From Deinococcus ruber (GTDB lineage Bacteria; Deinococcota; Deinococci; Deinococcales; Deinococcaceae), in NCBI RefSeq assembly GCF_014648095.1, contig NZ_BMQL01000080.1:1-13715 (forward strand): DNA of 13,715 bases. Direction: 5' to 3'. Made by a program: the position numbers and the translations under genes. Under the pieces are notes generated by a model, which did not search any database, had not been told where the DNA came from, and worked only from the letters and a program-made list of their open reading frames with translations. This document shows, piece after piece, positions 1-7,107 of this stretch (position 1 is the first letter of the stretch; each line of letters begins with the position of its first letter).

Positions 1-193
1 CCTCGCAGACGCACTCTGCTACGCAGCCTGACGCTCCCCAATGGCCAAAGTCGAGCTAAGTAATACCTGTGTAAGTTGGGGATCAATAGACTGGGCGTCG
101 CTCCGATGCTTGGTCCCTGCCTCCATCGGGCGTGACTGACTTCCACAGCCGCTGAGAAACGTAGACCGCCCCTCCCCTGCTTCCGGAGACCCG

Positions 194-961
194 ATGACAC
201 ACCGTCCCCTGACTCGTCTGGCCCTGATCTGCGCGCTCAGCCTGCTCCTCAGCACTACCCACGCCCTTCCCCTCGCCCAGATTCGGCAGGCCGGCGTGCT
301 GCGCCTCGCCACCAGCGCTGACTTTGCGCCGTTCAATAGTCAAGATGGCACCACCCTCAGCGGCTTCGAGGTGGACCTCGGTGCCCTGGTCGCTCAGACC
401 CTTGGGCTGAAGGTTCAGTGGACTGTCGCGCCGTTCGACAGCATCTTTGATGGTCTGAACACCGAACAGTACGACGCCGTGATCGCATCGCACGCTATTA
501 TCAGCACTCGCCTGAACGTCGTTGATTTCGCCCGACCTCACTACTGCACCGGTGGGGTGGTGCTGTTCCGCAGCGGTGGGCCTGCCACGCATCAGGCCCT
601 CGCACACCAGAAGGTCGGCGCGGAGTCCGGCAGTACCTACTTCGCCTACTTGAAGAAGCTTCCCTTCCCGAAGGCCATTCAGCTGTACCCCAGCTCTGAC
701 GACGCCATTCAGGCCCTCGCGTTCGGGAAGGTCAGCGCCGTGGTCACTGATCGGTTTGCTGCATTGGCAGCTGTCCAGACGTACCCACGCGCAAAGCTGG
801 CCCTAGGTGAGCAGCTGTGGAAAGAGGAGATCGCAATGGCCGTGCGAAAAGGCAACCCTACCTTGAGAGCTGCGTTGGACAGTGCGCTGAATACCCTGCT
901 CCAGAACGGCAAGTACCGGGCACTGTCGCTGAAGTATTTTCAGCAGGATATCCGCTGCTGA
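194..961 (+). CDS. Secreted solute-binding protein of an amino-acid-type ABC transporter (SBP family 3)
   Basis: The 255-residue product starts with a Sec signal peptide: Arg/Thr-rich N-terminus, hydrophobic core LALICALSLLLS, and likely cleavage after the THA at about residue 24. The mature part follows the family 3 periplasmic-binding fold: a start of VLRLATSADFAPFN, then GFEVDLGALVAQTLGL, the PFDSIFDGLNTEQYDAVIA segment, and DFARPHYCTGGVVLF. By family knowledge it would bind a small polar ligand, typically an amino acid, outside the membrane and pass it to an ABC permease. No permease or ATPase gene lies beside it, so it is an orphan binding protein or works with a distant transporter; the ligand cannot be read from the sequence. 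The ATG has a GGAG box at 185-188, five bases upstream. The length is normal for the family and the frame is intact. Confidence 0.88.
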   Translation: MTHRPLTRLALICALSLLLSTTHALPLAQIRQAGVLRLATSADFAPFNSQDGTTLSGFEVDLGALVAQTLGLKVQWTVAPFDSIFDGLNTEQYDAVIASHAIISTRLNVVDFARPHYCTGGVVLFRSGGPATHQALAHQKVGAESGSTYFAYLKKLPFPKAIQLYPSSDDAIQALAFGKVSAVVTDRFAALAAVQTYPRAKLALGEQLWKEEIAMAVRKGNPTLRAALDSALNTLLQNGKYRALSLKYFQQDIRC

Positions 962-1000
962 CGCTGTCGCGCCCGTCAAGTCCTTTCGTTTTCTTTGGCT
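959..1000 (+). terminator. Weak candidate terminator after the solute-binding protein
   Basis: TGACG at 959-963, which includes the stop codon, can pair with CGTCA at 974-978 across a 10-base loop. A T-rich run, TCCTTTCGTTTTCTTT, follows. The stem has only five base pairs, so this is a weak candidate supported mainly by its position and the T-rich tail. Confidence 0.25.
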
Positions 1001-1169
1001 TGTTCGTCGGTTTGGGGGGAGCCTCCATCAGGCGGCCGGACGCTGTGGACTGAATCACCCCAGCGGCACTCACATCGCAGAGCCGTACCGTCATTTGCTG
1101 TTGATGGTGTTGACGATGGAGCGCGTTGTCAGAATCGAGTGGGAGACAGATCCATACAGTGACTGACGT

Positions 1170-2684
1170 ATGCTAGCTGTGGAAGACCGCGTAGAACATG
1201 CTTGGCACCTGCGAATGAGCGATCCGCAAGCGGCGCGTCAGCTGGCAGAGCAGAGCCGCAAGCACCCTGGCGCGGCCATCGTGCTGGCCTACATCACGTG
1301 GCGGGCCAGCGCCTATGATGAGGCCTTGACGCTGATCGGCCAGCAGGAAGAAGCGTTACGAATGCAGCCAGCGCTTCGCTGGCTCGCACGCGCCATCGGG
1401 ATTCGCGGCGACGTCCTGCTTGCCATCGGCCAGGAACGACAAGCACTCAACTGTTTCCAAGAACAACTCCAGCTCGCACAGCAGGCTCACGACGTTGAGA
1501 TGGAAGGGCTCGCGCATAACGACACCGGCGTTCTCCTCATCTGGGACGATCCAGAACGGGCTGTCCAGCGGTTTCAAGTGGCGTACGAACTGTTCAAGGT
1601 CGCAGGGGTAGGCCACGAAGCGAACCTGGGCCTTTGTGCCCTGAACCTGAGTGTCGCGCACCGGGAACTGGGGCATCATGAGCTCAGCGACGACCTCCTG
1701 AAGGAGGCAGAGACCCTGATCTTGAACGCGCGGGCGTGGCCGTACTGGATTGGCGTCATCAACCAGCGACTGCTCCGTCTGGCAGCCCAGCACCGGATTG
1801 AGGAGGTCAGGCAACTGGTTCACAACGCGCTCGCCATCGATCTGCCTGAAGATAGCCGCCATACACTGCAGTTCTTCCACGCCAAGGCCGAACTCGAGCA
1901 CGGGAACGCCCAGGGGGCACTCGTGCTCCTCAACGGCCTGAGCGGGTGGCTCGAAACACGCCAGGACATGCTCGACGATTATCTGGACGCCTTGACCCGC
2001 GCCCAGCACGCCACTGGAGATCTGCCGGGCGCATACGACACCCTCCGTCAGCTGCTGCAGGCGGTGAAAGCTCGGCACGCCCGCGAACGCGCCACTGAAC
2101 TCAAGTCGCTCGAGGTGATACAGCGCACAGCCGAAGCGCAACGAGCCGCTTCGGCACTCCGAGCGCAGGCAGCCACGCTGCAAGCATTGCACCAGACCTC
2201 CGAGGAACGGAGTCTGACGGATGAACTCACTGGCGTTGGCAACCGACGCCAGCTGATGCAGTGGACGCTGCGTCAGCGTGAGAACCCGCAGCCCCTGACC
2301 ATGGCCTTCATCGACATTGACGACTTCAAACGCGTGAATGACCGGTACGGTCATACACTCGGTGATCAGGTGCTGCGCACGGTGGCACGCCTGATGCAGC
2401 GCCTCCTGCAGCCCAGTGACCTGATTGTTCGCCTGGGCGGTGACGAGTTCGTCGTCGTCCGGCCTTCCGCACAAGTGAACGAGTTCAGCGCAGCTCTGGA
2501 AGCGCTGCGCCAGGCATGTCAAGACCATGCCTGGCCAATGGACGCACCCGTCACGCTGAGCATCGGGTTGACAACAGGCGAGGTGGATCTGGACACGGCC
2601 CTGCGTGCGGCGGATCGGGCGATGTATCAGGTCAAGGCGCAGGGCAAGAATCAAGTGCTGGTGTTCTCATCGACAGACGAGTGA
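1170..2684 (+). CDS. Diguanylate cyclase with N-terminal TPR-like sensor region
   Basis: This 504-residue cytoplasmic protein has no signal peptide or membrane segment. Residues about 1-300 are paired alpha helices of TPR type, for example ALNCFQEQLQLAQQ and AVQRFQVAYELFK. Residues about 296-348 form an Arg/Ala/Glu-rich coiled coil, and a GGDEF domain fills the rest. The catalytic features are present: DELTGVGNRR (351-360), the metal-binding FIDIDDFKRVND (380-391) and intact GGDEF (423-427). By family knowledge it should condense two GTP into cyclic-di-GMP, with the TPR region sensing a protein or peptide partner. The product-inhibition site RxxD just before GGDEF reads QPSD here, so its arginine is missing and feedback inhibition may be lost. 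There is no good Shine-Dalgarno sequence near the ATG. A TACAGT box at 1155-1160 would fit a leaderless transcript, as is common in Deinococcus. Confidence 0.92.
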   Translation: MLAVEDRVEHAWHLRMSDPQAARQLAEQSRKHPGAAIVLAYITWRASAYDEALTLIGQQEEALRMQPALRWLARAIGIRGDVLLAIGQERQALNCFQEQLQLAQQAHDVEMEGLAHNDTGVLLIWDDPERAVQRFQVAYELFKVAGVGHEANLGLCALNLSVAHRELGHHELSDDLLKEAETLILNARAWPYWIGVINQRLLRLAAQHRIEEVRQLVHNALAIDLPEDSRHTLQFFHAKAELEHGNAQGALVLLNGLSGWLETRQDMLDDYLDALTRAQHATGDLPGAYDTLRQLLQAVKARHARERATELKSLEVIQRTAEAQRAASALRAQAATLQALHQTSEERSLTDELTGVGNRRQLMQWTLRQRENPQPLTMAFIDIDDFKRVNDRYGHTLGDQVLRTVARLMQRLLQPSDLIVRLGGDEFVVVRPSAQVNEFSAALEALRQACQDHAWPMDAPVTLSIGLTTGEVDLDTALRAADRAMYQVKAQGKNQVLVFSSTDE

Positions 2685-2767
2685 CGCCAGTACGGTTATT
2701 GACCAAGGAGGTTGCTGAGCCATTCGCTCCTCCCCTGGTGGTCCAGCGCGGAATTTCTACAAGATCG

Positions 2768-3215
2768 CTACTGGACAGCAGGGGCAGTGCTTTGGCGGGT
2801 AATCAGGCAGGGGACAAAGACCACATGCTCCAGCTGACCCGCCGGCGTCGCCATCTTCCTGAGGAGAACGTCAACGCTGGTGTATCCCAGCTGTGCGAAG
2901 TCCTGACGCACGGTGGTGAGACCTGGTACCACGTAGGTCGCCTCAGGCGTGTCATCAAATCCGACGACCGACACATCCTGAGGGACGCTGAACCCTTTTG
3001 CGTTCAATGCAGCTGTGATGCCCAGCGCCATCTGATGCTGTCCAATCATTCGGCCGCAGCGTTGAAGGGTTTCGCGGTGATGGACACGTGACCTGTTCTT
3101 GAGTACGCTGGGATATCCGAACAAGCTGGCCGAGTGAAGCCAGTCGGCCGCCCCGAGCCACAGCGCTGGGGGCTTGTCATAGGGAGCAGCGCAGCCGTTG
3201 ATGTCATCACTGGGT
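2768..3215 (-). pseudogene. Decayed C-terminal remnant of a LacI-family transcription regulator
   Basis: On the minus strand, about 3052 down to the TAG at 2768-2770 encodes a clear LacI-family effector-domain tail. Its landmarks are QMALGITAALNAKGFSVP, then QDVSVVGFDDTPEATY, then PGLTTVRQDFAQLG and SVDVLLRKM. Further upstream in the same frame, LGAADWLHSASLFGYPSVL (about 3160-3100) resembles the family's GPADW...R..GY segment. The stretch between these two blocks is shorter than in intact members. The N-terminal helix-turn-helix DNA-binding domain and most of the first effector lobe are absent. Without a DNA-binding domain it cannot act as a repressor. It occupies most of the gap between the diguanylate cyclase and the methyltransferase and runs back to back with the latter. 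The outer boundary near 3215 is approximate. Confidence 0.75.
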
Positions 3216-3250
3216 TGAGCGTGACTGGGAGGAGCCCTATCAACAAGCGC

Positions 3251-4048
3251 ATGCAGGACTACTTCAACGCCCGCAGTGCCAACTACGATCAGGCTGAGCT
3301 GCACCACCGTGTCGCTCATCAACTGCTTCAGGGGGGCCAGCTCCGGTCAGGACAGCAGGTGTTGGATCTGGCCACCGGCACCGGTCTCCTCGCGTTGGAC
3401 GCTGCACGCCACGTGGGACCGCACGGTCAGGTGACCGGCATCGATGTCTCTCCCGGCATGCTGGCGCAAGCCCGTCAGAAAGCAGCGCAAGCGGAGCTTC
3501 CTGCTGTGACGTTTCTACTGGGCGATGCTGAGCGGCTTTCCTTCGCGGATCGCACCTTCGACCGGGTGTTTAGCGCCTCCGCTCTGGTGCTGATGCGCGA
3601 TGTCTCTGCGGCCCTTGAAGAGTGGGTGCGCGTGTTGAGGCCGGGTGGCCTCTTAGCGTTTGACGGGCCGGACGGCCAGGACTTCGGGCTGATGGGGATT
3701 GTTGCTGATGCAGCGCAAGAGATCGGGCTGACGTTGGCGTTTTCTCAGGTCACTGCCACGCCAGCGCGGTGCCGGGCACTGCTGACACAGGCAGGCCTGG
3801 AGGTGCAGGACATTCAGGAGGTGTCAGAAGAGCAACACGTGCCGCTCTCAGCAGCGCTGCTGGGGTGGGAATACACACTGGCACACCCGGCCTGTGTTGA
3901 ACTCCAGCAGCGCCCGCAGGAGCAAGTGGCAGTCGTTCGTGAGGCGTATATCGCGAAGCTGACCGCACTGGCTGAAGAGAATGGCGGAGACGTGCGTCTC
4001 CGCACCACGCTGCACTTGGCCTTCGGGCAACGCCCAGCTGAGCCCTGA
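3251..4048 (+). CDS. Class I SAM-dependent methyltransferase (UbiE/Methyltransf_11 type)
   Basis: The 265-residue product carries the Rossmann methyltransferase motifs in order: motif I VLDLATGTGLLAL (37-49), the acidic loop GIDVSPGML with the ribose-binding Asp (63-71), GDAERLSFAD (91-100), and VLRPGGLLAF (128-137). By family knowledge it transfers a methyl group from S-adenosylmethionine to a small molecule; the substrate cannot be predicted. The frame is open back to 3134, but that extra part (GRPEPQRWGLVIG...) overlaps the LacI fossil and looks non-native. Homologous N-termini usually begin close to an NYD segment, so I chose the ATG at 3251 (MQDYFNARSANYD). A purine-rich GGGAGGAG lies at 3228-3235, somewhat far from that start, so an in-frame GTG at 3221 is an alternative. 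No partner gene is adjacent. Confidence 0.88.
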   Translation: MQDYFNARSANYDQAELHHRVAHQLLQGGQLRSGQQVLDLATGTGLLALDAARHVGPHGQVTGIDVSPGMLAQARQKAAQAELPAVTFLLGDAERLSFADRTFDRVFSASALVLMRDVSAALEEWVRVLRPGGLLAFDGPDGQDFGLMGIVADAAQEIGLTLAFSQVTATPARCRALLTQAGLEVQDIQEVSEEQHVPLSAALLGWEYTLAHPACVELQQRPQEQVAVVREAYIAKLTALAEENGGDVRLRTTLHLAFGQRPAEP

Positions 4049-4111
4049 GCGACTCGAGCTTGGACGCTGCCCAGCTGTTCCTGACGTTGGAATGCCACAC
4101 AAGCGTCAATT

Positions 4112-4132
4112 AAAAACGCTGACGCCTCGTCA
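4112..4132 (-). terminator. Candidate intrinsic terminator for the 4298-8847 operon
   Basis: Read on the minus strand, TGACG-AGG-CGTCA forms a five-pair hairpin (4120-4132). It is followed by GCG and a T run continuing into TTTTTAATT. It lies about 165 bases past the stop of the small membrane protein, in the gap between that gene and the convergent methyltransferase. The stem is short, so confidence is limited. The rest of 4049-4297 shows no other supported feature. Confidence 0.35.
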
Positions 4133-4297
4133 AAACGCGCGGCCTGCGAGGGATCGCGAGGGGCGGCTCTGAGGCGTCTTCATCGCAGAAACACGCGACA
4201 CACGAGAAGGTGATTCGTCTGACCTCTTGCTGTTCTCCTCCATCGTGTTCTTTGAGCAGACATAGATCTGCAGTGATGCCTAATTCTCGAAGGCGAA

Positions 4298-4828
4298 TCA
4301 GCGACGATCAGTCCCTATCTCTGCGTCCGGTACTAGCTCCTCGACGTCTCGTACGCGCCGGAGCGAAGGGGCGGGTGTATTGAGTTGGGCGGTGCGGCGA
4401 GCTATGAGGAAGCGCCGAACGGCCACGGTGATGAGTCCCACCAGCAGGGCAGCGAAGATCAGTTTGAGCCACACTGCGTCTGAGGTGGGAACGGGTGAGA
4501 CGCTGGTGGTGACGATGGGCGAGGGCGTGGGTGTGACGAAGGCGGATGGGACCTCAGCTCGGTGGGTCGGGGGTCGATACGGCGGGCGGTAGGGTGGTGC
4601 GCGGTAGGTCGACGTGGGCGTGCGGGGTGGTGTGGGCGGAGGGCGGGAGCTGGGTGTTCGGATGCTGTTGGATGGCCTGGAACTCGGTCTGCTGTACCCG
4701 GAGGTGCTGTGGCTCCCGGTGCTGGTGCGCCCGCCGAAGCCGCCACCTGACCGACTGCCATCGGCCAGCTGCGTGCCGCACAGCAGCAACGTGGCAAAGA
4801 GCGGAACCACCCATCGAGCGTTCTTCAT
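4298..4828 (-). CDS. Small Ser/Pro-rich single-pass membrane protein
   Basis: This 176-residue product has an N-terminal signal segment (MKNARWVVPLFATLLLCG) and a Gly-rich SRSGGGFGGRTS patch. A long low-complexity Ser/Thr/Pro/Arg/Tyr stretch follows (about 35-95, with repeats such as YRPPYRPPTHR). A transmembrane helix comes next (about 119-137, LKLIFAALLVGLITVAV), then a basic cytoplasmic tail beginning RRFLIARR. This implies an extracytoplasmic, probably wall- or surface-spanning linker with the C-terminus in the cytoplasm. I do not recognise a family with confidence. The GGGFGGR patch recalls membrane proteins with Ser/Gly-rich tails, but that is weak. Its ATG overlaps the helicase stop as ATGA (4825-4828), with GGGGGA just upstream, so its translation is probably coupled to the helicase. 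That makes the helicase frameshift directly relevant to its expression. Confidence 0.72.
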   Translation of the reverse strand: MKNARWVVPLFATLLLCGTQLADGSRSGGGFGGRTSTGSHSTSGYSRPSSRPSNSIRTPSSRPPPTPPRTPTSTYRAPPYRPPYRPPTHRAEVPSAFVTPTPSPIVTTSVSPVPTSDAVWLKLIFAALLVGLITVAVRRFLIARRTAQLNTPAPSLRRVRDVEELVPDAEIGTDRR

Positions 4829-5370
4829 CGTGATCCCCCATTCGATGCGACCTCGAGCTGACGTTGATGCTCTAGCAATGGATGGAGTTCACCCTGGGCG
4901 ACCACCGCGAGCGCATGGACCCCTCGGCTCAAGCTCACGTACAGAAGACGGGTCTCAAACTCAGTCGTAGGATCGTACGTCGCCGCATCTGCCCCACAGA
5001 CAATCGCTGCATCGAATTCCAAGCCTTTCGCCAGATGCACGGGCAGGATCACCACGCCGCCCGTGTACCGAGCTTGCTCGTTGAGAATCGGCTGTGCATC
5101 GACGTCGTGCTGCATCAGTTCTGGCACCAGCAAATCCGCATCGGCGGTGCGCCGGGTGACGATGGCAATGTTGGCATGTCCGGCCGCTTGCATGATTTTG
5201 ACAGCCTGTGCGGTGAGCTGCGCGAGTGGACCGTCCGTCAGCCGCTGCACCGGCATGCCATCCCGATCCACGCCGACAACGGCGGCGGCACGGTTGTAGG
5301 TCGCGGCAACACGGGCGGTCAACTCGGTGATCTGGCGGGTGCTGCGGTAGGTGCGGCTGAGCGTCAGCAC
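4825..5370 (-). CDS. C-terminal fragment of the HelD-like helicase in the shifted frame
   Basis: This frame (181 codons from a GTG at 5368-5370) carries the second RecA-like domain: RTYRSTRQITELTARVAAT, IAIVTRRTADADLLVPELM, motif V HLAKGLEFDAAIVCGADA and motif VI RLLYVSLSRGVHALAVV. It lacks Walker A and B, so alone it could not be an ATPase. It is the continuation of the helicase upstream, separated only by the single-base frameshift. The GTG is preceded by GGGGGAGAG but too closely for a good ribosome binding site, so independent translation is doubtful. Its stop overlaps the next gene's start as ATGA. It is listed separately because automated annotation may report it as its own gene. Confidence 0.6.
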   Translation of the reverse strand: MLTLSRTYRSTRQITELTARVAATYNRAAAVVGVDRDGMPVQRLTDGPLAQLTAQAVKIMQAAGHANIAIVTRRTADADLLVPELMQHDVDAQPILNEQARYTGGVVILPVHLAKGLEFDAAIVCGADAATYDPTTEFETRLLYVSLSRGVHALAVVAQGELHPLLEHQRQLEVASNGGSR

Positions 5371-7007
5371 CTCTCCCCCGCCCAGGCATTCGGCCCTTTG
5401 TAGCCGTGCAGACCCTGGTTGAGATCACCGAGTGCGGTGAGATGACCGGGACGGGCCGCACGTCGGAGGAGCGCGTACAGGAGGGGGGCAAAGTCCTGCG
5501 CTTCGTCAAGCAGGATGTGATCGTAGGGTTCGAGGGCATGGCCGTTGCGTTTGCCCAGTCCGTCGAGGAGCGCGGCCACGGTGAGCATCAGCGGCAACTC
5601 GGTGACATCCGCGAAGGAGCGTCGGGGTTTGGCGACACTCGCCAGCGGATCACTCAGCAAGTGCTGAATCATCGTTTCGGGCAAGTGCGCCTGCGCCGCT
5701 CCTCGAAGCGCGGTCTCATCCTGGAGGAGTCGGCGAGCTTCCGTGACCGGCAACATGCCCGCAAACACCCGTCCGATCAGGCGACTCACCTCGACGTTCA
5801 GTTGCCGTAACACGACGGCCTCTTCGTCGTGGGTCACGCGGGCTTGCGTCAGCAGTTCCGCCTCTAAGGCTGCACGGAAGGCTGGGCGATACTCTTCCAG
5901 TGGATCGCGTTCCAATACCGTCGTCAGCAGCTTCTGCAGCTGACTGTTTGAGAGGGCGAGCGTGATGGCCTTGCTGCGGCCACTGCGCTGCACCTCCACG
6001 CTCCCTTGATACGTCAAGCGCTCGAGATTCGTCTGGAGCCGAGTGTGCAGGTGGGAGCGAACAACGGCGAACATCCGCAGATCGCCGAGGGCTTTCGCGC
6101 GTCGCCAAGCTGCCCGTCGCCGGGTGTTGTCGCGGTCCTGCAAGAGCAGTGTCAACGTGCGGTCTGTCACCTCCATCTTCTCCAATCCCAGGAAGCCGAG
6201 GGCCCAGGTCTCGGGTGTGGTGACCACGACGCCTTGCAGGTTGAGGCTGGGCAGCACGCGACTGGCGTAGTGGGCGAGCACCTGATTGGGCATCAAGACG
6301 AGGGTGTGGCTGGGGCGGGCCTGGTGGGGGCCGCGTTCGGAATGCGCGAGCCAGGCGAGGCGATGGAAGCCGATGGTGGTCTTCCCACTCCCGGCCGCGC
6401 CTTGAATACACACGGCGGTTCCCGCTGGGGCGCGCATGATGTCGTTCTGTTCGGGCTGCAGGGTTTCGACGACATCGCGCATGCCGCTGCGGCTGGCTTC
6501 AGAGAGGCGTTGGAGCAGGACGGTTTCGCGCGCGCCGGTGTCACCGCCCGTGCTGGCGTCATACAGATCGGTCAGCCCATGCAGCGTTTTCTTCCAGACA
6601 TCGAGTTGCCGTCGTCGCTGGATGGTGCCCTTGAGCCCACGCGGGGTCGTCCAGTCCAGCGCGTGGGAATAGAACAGACTGCCGACTTCGGACTCCCAGG
6701 ACGTGATGCTGTACGGCCCTTTGAGGTCGCGGTGGGCAATCTTACCGACGTAAAGCGTCTGCTCGCGGCCACCGATGCGGACTTTCAGACTGCCGAAGTA
6801 GGGTTCATGCACATGGACACTCAACAGAGCCGCGTGCTCCTCGGCGGTGTCCGCGAGGGTGAGACTGGTTTCGAGATCCGCGCCGACATTGCGCGAGCGG
6901 TCTTCCCAGGCGTCGATCTGCTGGAGCATCGAGATGATGGTGCCGGACAAGTGCTGCTGCTCAAGGGCCAGCTCGGACGGAATCGGCGGGGTGGAGGTGG
7001 CCGTCAT
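4825..7007 (-). pseudogene. HelD/UvrD-like superfamily 1 helicase, interrupted by a frameshift
   Basis: Reading across one frameshift gives about 727 residues, the usual HelD length. Residues 1-150 match the HelD-type N-terminal region: a helical start (ELALEQQHLSGTIISML), then EPYFGSLKVRIGG, TLYVGKIAHRD and SLFYSHALDW. Then come Walker A GAAGSGKT (203-210), Walker B ILLDEAQD (498-505) and motif III ALGDLNQGLHGYKG. After the shift come motif IV RTYRSTRQI, motif V HLAKGLEFDAAIV and motif VI LLYVSLSRG, so every core ATPase motif exists in the DNA. By family knowledge HelD proteins bind RNA polymerase and release it from DNA or stalled complexes. The first frame ends with TGA at 5364-5366, just after a five-G run (forward C run 5375-5379); a sixth G would restore WAGGEVLTLSRTYRS. 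This is either a real mutation, a sequencing error or a -1 slippage. The start chosen is ATG at 7005-7007 (MTATSTPPIP); the frame extends further upstream without HelD similarity. Confidence 0.85.
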
Positions 7008-7107
7008 GACCTCAGCGTAGCTGCACTCAAGGTGGCGGCGTGTGCAACACCGTGCAGATCTTCCGTTCTGGACGATCGTTGACCGTTGCGCGAGTGCAAG
7101 AGGTCCG

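Noticed and set aside
1..193. Possible end of a gene at the left edge (frame ending TGA at 29-31)
   Set aside because: Only about ten codons are visible and several frames are open there; nothing supports one over another. The rest of the stretch shows only the ribosome binding site of the solute-binding protein gene.
83..607. Minus-strand open frame of 174 codons
   Set aside because: It is antisense to the solute-binding protein, including its signal peptide; it has no domain signal.
1356..2654. Minus-strand open frame of 432 codons
   Set aside because: It is fully antisense to the TPR-GGDEF gene; its Cys/His/Gln-rich translation has no recognisable motif.
2700..2745. GACCA/TGGTC hairpin after the GGDEF gene as a terminator
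   Set aside because: The inner pairing is broken by an asymmetric loop and there is no T run.
2516..3091. Plus-strand open frame of 191 codons containing a perfect AAGGAGG at 2705-2711
   Set aside because: It starts inside the GGDEF domain and runs antisense to the LacI fossil; no suitable start codon follows the AAGGAGG at proper spacing.
4121..4178. Eight-base inverted repeat GACGCCTC/GAGGCGTC as a terminator of the methyltransferase gene
   Set aside because: The loop is 42 bases and no T run follows, so it is too weak to call.
6006..7082. Plus-strand open frame of 358 codons
   Set aside because: It lies opposite the HelD-like helicase, which shows all expected motifs; this translation shows no domain and is a GC-rich shadow.
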